Shown in pieces: positions 56,206 through 64,000 of a stretch of DNA of 64,000 nucleotides; position 1 is the first letter of the stretch; each line of letters opens with the position of its first letter. The DNA comes from Pollenia angustigena. Lineage: Eukaryota; Arthropoda; Insecta; Diptera; Polleniidae. The position numbers and the translations under genes were made by a program. The stretch lies in NCBI GenBank assembly GCA_930367215.1, contig OV884057.1, positions 111,315,284-111,379,283 on the forward strand, in the 5' to 3' direction. The notes beneath the pieces are model-generated. The model made no database searches, was not told the origin of the DNA, and worked only from the letters and a program-made list of their open reading frames with translations.

Positions 56206-56339
56206 TCAAATGGTCAATTAACCATGGACCAGTGCTACAATCGTGTCCTTCAAAGTACGTTTATTGTCCATTATGCGGTCGTTCAGATGATATTGACTGC
56301 TTTCGATTTATTCCATTAGACTGTACTCATAGCATTTGA
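56206..56339 (+). other. Open stretch with a CPLCG-type cysteine motif
   Basis: The frame reads SCPSKYVYCPLCGRSDDIDC then FRFIPLDCTHSI and stop. It superficially resembles the second zinc finger of Nanos-type proteins (YVCPLCG...), but only two or three of the metal ligands line up. It starts inside a MITE and lies 40 bases from the convergent SAM gene. It could be a remnant or chance. Confidence 0.2.
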
Positions 56340-56379
56340 ATTTAAATTGTAACAATAATTTCAGACACAAAATATTCAA

Positions 56380-57039
56380 CTAACTGCTGGAGTCAGCATT
56401 GTCGTGACGATTGGTAGTTGTATTACTGTTGATACTGCAGCAAACATTTTGCGATGGTGATTGCTGTTGTTGCTGCTGAAGATGGTGTGGTTGCAGTTGT
56501 GGTATTGGTGCTGCTAGTGGTGGTGGTGGCGATGAAAAATTACCAACATTAGTATTACAATTGATTGTGCTTCTGGGTGTGTTGCTAGTGTTTACATCGC
56601 TATTGCATACATTTGTAGTTGTGCTATTTGTGGAAATTGTATTTGCAGCGCTTATTGTTGTTGCTGTTCTTTCGCTGTTGTTGCTACTGTTGTTGCTGGT
56701 GCAGTTCATGCTACTGTTGACTGATAATGAATTTTTTGGTAAATGACTATCACAACTTCCACTGCTTTTATTTTTACTACAAATTGTTGAAATATTTGTT
56801 GCAGTGGTAGCTGTTGTATGATCGGTAGTTGTTGTTGCAGCCATACCACTAGTTTGCAAGGCCAACACCTGTTGAACTTGTGCAACACACGACACGCACG
56901 GGCAAGGTCCGCCCAATTTCTTCGCCAACACTGATCGTAATTTAAGTGCTGGTCCTAATTTCATGCTCAATGAATTTACCAAATGATCTTCTGTTAACAA
57001 GGGCAAACCAGATCCATCAATGCATTGATCGCGAAAATG
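56380..57039 (-). CDS. Last exon of a SAM-domain gene
   Basis: The exon starts after TTTTCATTACAG in phase 0 and ends at a TAG. It opens in the second half of a SAM domain: FRDQCIDGSGLPLLTEDHLV, NSLSMKLGPALKLRS, the helix-5 part typical of the polyhomeotic/Scm/L3MBT group, which polymerises or pairs chromatin proteins. The linker KKLGGPCPCVSCVAQVQQ follows, with three cysteines. The tail of about 155 residues is low complexity: T/N/S-rich, then PPPPLAAPIP, a run of six glutamines and an S/N-rich end. The first SAM half and the rest of the gene must lie upstream on the - strand, beyond 57040 and probably outside the window. I cannot name the gene. CAG/CAA-rich coding explains overlapping open frames on the + strand. 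Confidence 0.8.
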   Translation of the reverse strand, partial: HFRDQCIDGSGLPLLTEDHLVNSLSMKLGPALKLRSVLAKKLGGPCPCVSCVAQVQQVLALQTSGMAATTTTDHTTATTATNISTICSKNKSSGSCDSHLPKNSLSVNSSMNCTSNNSSNNSERTATTISAANTISTNSTTTNVCNSDVNTSNTPRSTINCNTNVGNFSSPPPPLAAPIPQLQPHHLQQQQQQSPSQNVCCSINSNTTTNRHDNADSSS

Positions 57040-57262
57040 CTGTAATGAAAAAATAATAAACAAATCATTCGCTAAGTTCTGAGCATAGTTGGGGGAAGTG
57101 CACTAAATATTGATTTAAATCAGCATTGCACTATCACTAAAGAAAACTGCAGCAAAATTTAAAATAATTTATATAGCTTCCGGTATAAGGCCCATCTTTG
57201 TGGCCATCAACCATCGCATTATGTTGGTATTTAGATTAAAATTGTAAGATGAGCTTTGCTAT

Positions 57263-57816
57263 TTGGGGTACAATTTTGAGAAGGCCTGTAAAGATTTTAA
57301 GATTTCATATGATAAAAAAGTGATAAAACAAAGTTGCATTGGTTTTACCAAAAACTTTATTTACGATAGCAATTTGGAAATTTTACAAAATTTTGTACTT
57401 TTTAGCGTTGACAACATATTAAGTAATCGTAATAAAAACGATGTATTTTGGTAAACATTTTTCGAAAGATGTAGATACTGTTTCAAAAATAGAAAATGGC
57501 TTACAAAATATTAGGAATTGTTGAAAAACATGCAGTACAAAAAATCGCAAAGACTTTAAAAACAAAAAAAGAGCCGATGCTTGGTATTAGCAAAGTGTTA
57601 AAAATATTAAAAACAGCTGACACAAATTGCTTATATTACGAGCGTTGTGTGACCTGCCATTTTTCATGCGCTTGTGTATTACTTAAAAACTGTCTTATGG
57701 CCAATTCAAACTCAGCTATGATGATCCAAATGATTTGGATGATATTATTTTTATTGAAGATAATAACAATACATTTAAAAATTTGCATATACAAATATAA
57801 ATATAATCTTAAATGA
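57263..57816 (+). other. Unrecognised open frames, possible gene remnant
   Basis: Two frames, 57263-57454 (63 codons, lysine-rich) and 57496-57816 (106 codons), lie in the intron region of the SAM gene. In the second, a frame change after about residue 66 would give an acidic tail (YDDPNDLDDIIFIEDNNN) more protein-like than the hydrophobic tail of the continuous frame, hinting at a frameshift in an old coding sequence. The cysteine string CVTCHFSCACVLLKNC is notable. No family recognised. Confidence 0.25.
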
Positions 57817-58057
57817 AAATAGTATACATCAACGCCGTCGCCTTTGCTTTAAATTTTGGAGGTATATAATATTCGGCACAACGGAATGCAACTTGTTTTG
57901 TGGTTAATTAAATTGTAAAAATGGCTTAGTGCTTTTTTACGCTTTTTTTTTTGTTCGAAATAGTGGTTTTTAGTGCTTTTTTAAATTTTAAAGTGCTGTT
58001 GCTCTCAAAAAGTTGGCATCACTGGTGTCACCGTGTTAAAATAACTTCAACTACTTA

Positions 58058-58193
58058 GGGGGTAATTTTGTTGTTCACTTCACCTTGCGTTGAGAATTTT
58101 TTCATATAAAATTTTTTGAAATTTTGAAAATTCAAAAAATTTTATATGAAAAAATTCTCAACGCAAGGTGAAGTGAACAACAAAATTACCCCC
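58058..58193. mobile_element. 136-bp near-perfect palindromic MITE, TTA target
   Basis: Arms of about 63 bp beginning GGGGGTAATTTTGTTGTTCA; TTA at 58055-58057 and 58194-58196. The near-identity of the arms suggests recent origin or arm conversion. Confidence 0.9.
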
Positions 58194-58196
58194 TTA

Positions 58197-58892
58197 ATAT
58201 TAAGTCTTACTGACAAGGAATCTAATTTTTAACTGGCTAAAAAAGAAGCCGCAAGTGTACAAATGTTACATGCAATGCATTTTGTACCACAGAAAACAAA
58301 ATCCGAAGATAAAGTTCGGTGTGGTCTTTTTTCTAATGCTATGTTCATACGACGATATAAGCCACTGGTTTCGCTCTCTGAAACTAGATTGACAAACATG
58401 CTGTTCATACGATTCATTCTGGTTTCATTTTGACATTTTTTGTGTGTTGTTAGTGTAATTTTTTTTAAAAGATAAAAACGTAAATAACACCCAATTTTCA
58501 GGATGATTTTTTCCCCTATTTTTGAAACATGTCTTTTTTAGTTTGATAGCGAGCGGGGGAGAGAAGTAAGCAGGGTATAAAAAAAGACATGAATCGTATT
58601 TTCTGTGATTTTTTTGACATTCTTCTTTGTACTTAATTTTGTTTTTTAATTTATGTTGTATTTCTATTTCAAAATGACAATTGCTTTTTAAAATATAAAA
58701 AAAATAAACAAATTTAATATAAAAAAATTCAATACATACATTCATATTTAAGGAAAACAAAAAAAAATCAAACAAAATAAGAAACATTGTAAAAATTTAA
58801 CATGTTTTTGGAAGTTTCTTTAAAAAAGAACTACAAAAAAGACATGTCTTTTAAATCATCGTGAAAATTAGGTGTAAAACTTAAAAATATAT
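58197..58892. other. Non-coding spacer
   Basis: GTTCATACGA-type repeats near 58345 and 58405 and TTTCGCTCTC resemble 60290-60400 in inverse; possibly remnants of an inverted-repeat element. No gene is seen. Confidence 0.45.
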
Positions 58893-58900
58893 TATTTAAT

Positions 58901-60085
58901 TAGGGTTGCCAGACGTACTGTTTTTAGCAGTACATGTACTGATTTTTGTCAATTGTACTGTTTTATGCACAACACCCAAAACAGTACGCAAATGTACTGT
59001 TTTTTACACTTTGTACTGTTTTCTGTACTGATTTTTAAGTTAAGTGTCTAAAAAACAAAGATATTAAGAAAAATCGTTTTAAAATAAAACACATTTGGGA
59101 ATTTTTAACGGTATGCTATCAAGCCATATTGTCATAATAGAACCGTTTTAGTGTAGAAGTTAAAAAAATTACAAAAATTACCCCTTAAAATGAGAGTTAG
59201 AGGGTTAATAAATTCTAAGAAAAGAATCGCAATACGATTCTACTGAAGACATCTAAAATTATTTTTTAGCTCAGAAGTACATTTAGTATATTTATTTTGA
59301 CTTATACCAAACGCCTTTTCAAAAAATTAAAAAACTTTAGGGGCCCATATTTCGGGAGCCCGAGCTAATTTTTCAAAACCTTTTGGCAGATTTGCTCTAC
59401 TAGTAGTGTACTTTCATTTCGCGGTGCAAGTGTTGAGGCTGGTGGCGATGACCCTAATTTTTTTGCACACTCTATTTTACAATATTTAGTTTAAAGAAAT
59501 TGTTGTTTTGCAAACAAAAAAGTTGTAAAATAATTAGAATTTTTGTACTGCGTCTATTGTTTTGTCAAAAATACACAGATTAAATAAGGAGTTGCTCACA
59601 TCCTTCATATATTTTCGTGTTATTATTTTAAGACATATGACTACCTTTTAAATTAAAGAAAGAAACAAATATTTTCTGAAATTTATGCGATAGTTCCACC
59701 ATATGTGTGTGGTGAAAATTGCTTTAAATACCAACATGTTTTAAGAAAATTCTACTAACCCAATCAATGAATAAGTGTTTTAAGTTAAATATAAACTAAG
59801 ATATTTAAACATTATACATTGGAAAATGGTACAATGGCCAAATGCTTCGTTTGTGGTGTTTGCTTTATAAACGCAAATGGTGTGATTTTGTATATGAAAT
59901 ACCATTAAATGTAAACTTTTCCTTTGCTGTTGATGTTTGAAGTCTATTTCTTTATATTATTGTTGTTCAAGAGTTGTAAATATTTAGTTATGGTTTCGTA
60001 AAAAAATGTACTGTTTTTTTCTTGAATGTACTGTTTTTTCATAACCAATGTACTGTTTTTCCGAATTCAAAATCTGGCTACCTTA
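58901..60085. mobile_element. Non-autonomous hAT-like element with TGTACTGTTTT arrays
   Basis: The ends are TAGGGTTGCCAGA and the inverse of TAAGGTAGCCAGA. A perfect 8-bp duplication TATTTAAT is at 58893-58900 and 60086-60093. TGTACTGTTTT occurs about five times in the left 130 bp and three times in the right 80 bp. No transposase is found in the 1185 bp. Confidence 0.9.
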
Positions 60086-60093
60086 TATTTAAT

Positions 60094-61018
60094 ACTTTTA
60101 TCAATATTATAATGTAAATTTTATCACTTTATTTTATTAAACATCAATTTTTATTTAGTTTTTTTTCTTTGTTTTGATGTTTTTTGAGAGCTAGTTCAGA
60201 AAAAATAACGATAAATGTTATCGAAATTGGAGATGATAGTACATTTTTCCTGTTTCGCAGCCTGTTTCAAAATGAAACGACCTGTTTCGCTCTTATAATT
60301 TTGTATGGGGAAACAAGTCGTTTCAATCATGTTTGGGGCGCGAAACAGGAATTAGAGAGCGAAACACGAATATTGCTGTCCGTGTGAACATGGTATAAGT
60401 GAATGATAAAAGGTGTTAACAACTTTAGGGGGTTCTACCAAAGGTCTTTTGACACATATTTGTTTTTAAATTAATTTTATTAGATTAATACTTCCATATA
60501 TATTTGAGATAAAATAAATTTAATATTGCCATATAGCATATATGTATGTATGTAGCTATTTATTAACGATACCACCCAGAAGTTTTGAATGCGAACATTT
60601 GTTTCGTCTGCAGGATAAATTTGCAATAAAATAAGGTACAACTATCAGACGTCATTAATTTGTTTAAGAATCTTTTTGAAATATACATAAGTTTTAATAC
60701 ATAATTCTTCCACACTACTTTAAAAGAATACATTAAACTGTTTTATTTTGTACTAGCATTTAACCCGCTACTTCGTTAGCGTTTCCTTTTCCTTCGTGGA
60801 CATATTTGTATGCCAAAGCTTATTTTTCTAGGTTTAAATTTGTTTAAATTCTAACATTAACCCGCTACTTTGTAATCAGCCCTTTTCTTACATGAACATA
60901 TTTATATTCCAAAGTATATGTAAATAGGTTAAAGCAAAATATTTCCAAGATTTTTCATACCATAGGTTGATATTGACACAGGACTTTGCACCTATAATTT
61001 TGTGCTTTTAAGTTCAAT
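60094..61018. other. Non-coding, with a diverged ~95-bp tandem duplication
   Basis: ACCCGCTACTT at about 60763 and 60858, each followed by CCTTTTC...ACATATTT...CCAAAG. No gene is seen. Confidence 0.5.
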
Positions 61019-61046
61019 ATAATAAATAAATAAATAAATAAATAAA
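61019..61046. repeat. (AATA)n microsatellite
   Basis: Seven tandem AAAT/AATA units. Confidence 0.9.
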
Positions 61047-62097
61047 TATGAAATTCAAAAAGTACGAATCGTAGAACACAAAAGCAAATGAAAGAAAGTT
61101 AATTTTCCGTATTATCCTTTTTGATACTTTTTTCTCCCCATTTATGTATTAAAAATTTCAATGTTGTAGTTGGAGCCTAAAGTTAAGAACGTTTTTGTCA
61201 TAGGATGAAAAAACTCTGGTGGGCGTGAGGAACTGAGCAAAAAAAAAAAAAATGTTTGGCTTATAATGAACCGAAAAATGTGTTTTATTATCCCATATTG
61301 CCCATAAGATATAGTCCCTTGGGGCAATGATGTCCAGAAAAGTTGTGTCTCTAAAGTACATACAGTGGTGGCGTGACAAAAATGGTCCAAAATATGTACA
61401 GGTTTTACGCGTTTACTCCCAAAATGACCAAATTTCGAAAAAAAACCAGACACCTGTCCCCTTATTTTTTTAATGAACAACATTAGGTGTTAAATTTTTT
61501 GTATCTCTTTTAGTTTTGGATTTTTGAGGTAAGCGAGATCGAGTTGGCGAGAGGCCAGCCTCCGGTCCAAATGGCAGCTTTTTAGCTTCAGGATCTTAGG
61601 ATGTGGCAGTCAGTTACTTTACAGTTTTATATTATATAGATAGATGGAGAAAAATGTTGTGGAAAAAGTAAAAAAATTAGGAATGATTTTCACACCTTAA
61701 ACGTTTGAATTTCAAAACAGGTCCAAATCTGTTTTGTATTTTTCAGATAAGCTAGAATGTGATATAAATTGTATTTACCCTTTTACACCCCAAAAAGTCC
61801 GTACCTCACAAAAGTACCAGAAACTTGTCCATTTATTTTTTTAATGAGCAATAATAAGTATTCAATTTTTGTATCTCTTTTAGTTAAGGAGATATGAGGT
61901 AAGCGAATTTTTCTAATGAACAACAATAAGTGTTAATGCTTTTCATCTCTTTTAGTTTAGGAGGTATGAACTTAGCAGGATCCTTTGGTGAGAGGCCAGC
62001 CCATGGTCCAAATGTCAACCTTTTAGTTTCAGACGTTTAGGCTCTGCGATGAAAGATTTGAAAAAATAACAAACATAGGTACAATTTTCATCCCTTA

Positions 62098-62593
62098 AGC
62101 CTGGTACTCTGTTCAACATTTCACGTGAAATGCTGTCAAAACGCATATGAAAAAAACTTGTGCGGAATATCTATGAAATAATGTTGATAGAGTTGTACTC
62201 TGTTCATTTTATGAAAAAGTTCCGAAATGTTTCTGGCAACATTTTTTTACAACTGCGAAATAAAGTAAGCTGCACTTATTTCACGTGGAATTTTAAGCAA
62301 AAGCAAAAAAGTATGAACTGATTATTTAATAAGAAATAAAAAATCAATATAACACAACCGGTAACAGTTTTTTATCCATATTTACTTTCTTTTTTATTAA
62401 AAAAAATTATTTTTAGTAAAATACATGTGTGGTTTGTTTACATACGCAAAACAATGTCGCATACTTTGCATGAATAAAATCGGCAAATTGTACAAACTCG
62501 CATGAAAGGTAGCATCGATACATGTCAAAATTTTCGTGTGAAATAATATATGTTGCACAAAATTTTTCATAAATTTGAACAGAATACTAGGCT
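62098..62593. mobile_element. 496-bp Harbinger-like MITE, TTA target, empty site visible
   Basis: The ends are AGCCTGGTACTCTGTTCAAC-like and the inverse of AGCCTAGTATTCTGTTCAA. TTA is at 62095-62097 and 62594-62596. Neighbouring repeat copies (61700, 63772) keep the uninterrupted CCTTAAA..GTTYGAATTT, confirming the insertion. Confidence 0.88.
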
Positions 62594-62796
62594 TTAAACG
62601 TTCGAATTTCGAAAAAGTACCAAATATGCATTTGTAGTTTTTAGATAAGTTGATAATTTTAATTTAGTTTTTATTAAAATGGACGAATTTCGTAAAAGTA
62701 CCAGACAATTACTTTAACTTAAAATAAATATTAAGTTAAAAAAGTACCGGTTTATAAAAAAAGTACCAGTTAGAGAACGAAAAAAATCCAAAAATC

Positions 62797-63610
62797 CCTC
62801 TTACAGATTCTCTTTTACTCAGGACCTTGCAGATATATTTTATGTTTCTAGATCCAATAAATGCGGAAATTGAAAAGGTACCATTTAAAATACAAAATAA
62901 TATCAAACCCCCTCTTACAGATTCTCATTCACTCAGGACCTTGACTGTTTAATTTTACCTTTCTAGGTCCAATACTAACGGTAATTCAAAAAGTACCAGT
63001 TAATGAATAAAAAAGTACCAAAAAGTTCCCTCTTATAGAATCTCGTCCACTCAAGACATTGCATGTTAAATTTTATGATTCTAGGTTCAATATTTAAGGA
63101 CATTCAAAAAGTACCAGTGAAAGAATAAAAAGTACCAAAAACTTCCCTCTTATAGATTCTTATCCTCTCAGGGCATTGCATCTTGAATTTTATGTTTCTA
63201 AGTTAATTAATAACGGATATTCAAAAAGTACCAGTTTAAAACCAAAAAGTACCAGTAAGCTCTTTTAGGGATTCTCATTCATTCAGGACCTTGCAGGTTA
63301 AATTTTGTGTTCGTAAGACCAATATTAGCGAAAATTTAAAAAAGTACAAGTTATTGAATACAAAAGTACCAGAATTTTCCCTCTTATAGATTCTCATCCA
63401 CTCAGAACATTGCATGTTTAATTTAATGTTTCTAGGTCCAATACTAACGGAAATTCAAAAAGTACCAGTTAAAGAACAAAAAAGTACCAAAAAGTTCCCT
63501 CATATATTCTTATCCACTCAGGACATTACATGTTGAATTTTGTATTTGTAGGTCCAATATTAACGATAATTAAAAAAATACCAGTTGTAGAACCAAAAAG
63601 CTAAACAAAA
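62797..63610. repeat. ~117-bp tandem repeat, seven copies
   Basis: Copies start at about 62797, 62914, 63028, 63145, 63260, 63378 and 63497 with CCCTCTTATAGATTCTCATC, then CACTCAGGACATTGCATG, TTTCTAGGTCCAATA, and end with AAAAGTACCAG twice. Confidence 0.88.
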
Positions 63611-64000
63611 ATATAAAATATCCCGTATTTCCTTTTTTTGGTACTATTTTTCCCCCCCATAAAGTATCAAAAATTTCACTATTGTAGTGGGAGCCCATAA
63701 TTTAGTACGAATATGTCAAAAATGGTTTAAAATGTCTTGTAAAAAAGTACCAAAAATAGTTACGATCTTCACCCCTTAAATGTTCGAATTTTGAAAAAGT
63801 ACCAAATTTATATTCGTATTTTTTTGATAAGTTTCGAATGTGGTATAAACTTTGGACCTATGTTTACTGGTTCAAAAGATAGATGGGGTGTCAAAAAAGT
63901 ACCAAAATTCAGGTTTTTACCGTTTACTCCCTAAAAGGGCCGAATTTCAAAAAAGTACCAGACACCTGTCCGCTTATTTTTCTAAAGAACAACGATAAGT

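Larger units (their letters stand above)
61120..64000. repeat. Higher-order repeat built on AAAAGTACCAG motifs
   Basis: 61130-61490 and 63620-64000 share a colinear series: TTGTAGTGGGAGCC, ACGTTTTTGTCA/CGAATATGTCA, CGTTTACTCCC, CGAATTTC, ACCAGACACCTGTCC, CTTATTTTT. Weaker copies of parts lie at 61690-61990. The short word AAAGTACCA occurs throughout. The array runs past the window end. Confidence 0.75.

Noticed and set aside
56561..56746. A leucine/valine-rich frame on the + strand that could look like membrane protein
   Set aside because: It is the antisense of the N/T/S-rich tail of the SAM exon; composition explains the hydrophobicity.
60184..60387. A 67-codon + strand frame
   Set aside because: No motif; it overlaps repeated GTTTCGC words that appear to be remnants of an inverted-repeat element.
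62797..63610. A CRISPR array
   Set aside because: The repeated unit is the full ~117 bp without unique spacers, in a eukaryotic repeat context.

Overview
This window looks like gene-poor nuclear DNA of a brachyceran fly, possibly a calyptrate. The pointers are the AT-rich background, a 51-bp insect-style intron, a Jockey-type LINE, P-superfamily, hAT-like and TTA/TAA-targeting DNA transposons, and dispersed repeats with the '...CTATATTCGG...'/'...TATAGTCGG...' ends that I associate with fly genomes. The species is inferred, not proven. No tRNA, rRNA or CRISPR gene is visible.

Only two host loci look alive. The first is a complete dUTPase gene on the + strand (ATG at 30329, TATA box at 29871). 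The second is the last exon of an unidentified SAM-domain gene on the - strand (56380-57039). Two more host genes appear only as broken pieces carried by transposons: an asparaginyl-tRNA synthetase (AsnRS) fragment that keeps an intron (1521-1971) and a Sec15 exocyst fragment (about 7800-8605, - strand).

Layout. 1-2.8 kb: a TIR-bounded segment holding the AsnRS fragment. 3.0-9.2 kb: a three-layer nest, in which a P-like element with a four-exon THAP transposase and the Sec15 piece sits inside a P-like MITE, itself inside another inverted-repeat element. 9.4-15.6 kb: hAT-like elements, including two copies of one family facing each other. 16-19 kb: several palindromic MITEs. 19.06-25.35 kb: an LTR retrotransposon with a very long 5' LTR, tRNA-Lys primer site, gag, and a pol cut off inside reverse transcriptase by a deletion into the 3' LTR. 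25.4-29.8 kb: MITEs, one inserted in the target duplication of another. 29.85-30.86 kb: dUTPase, with a MITE exactly at its first splice donor. 31-36 kb: repeats. 36.4-42.5 kb: a hAT-like shell containing a decayed Jockey-type LINE. 43.0-45.3 kb: a MITE containing a 561-bp x3 array with a tRNA-like motif. 47.2-50.1 kb: an older decayed LINE. 50.5-60.1 kb: MITEs around the SAM exon. 61-64 kb: a higher-order tandem repeat.

The window mainly records transposon history. Target-site duplications can be read at many elements: 8 bp for P-like and hAT-like, TTA/TAA for Harbinger-like MITEs. They give a relative order of insertion and show two cases of host gene fragments carried inside DNA transposons.
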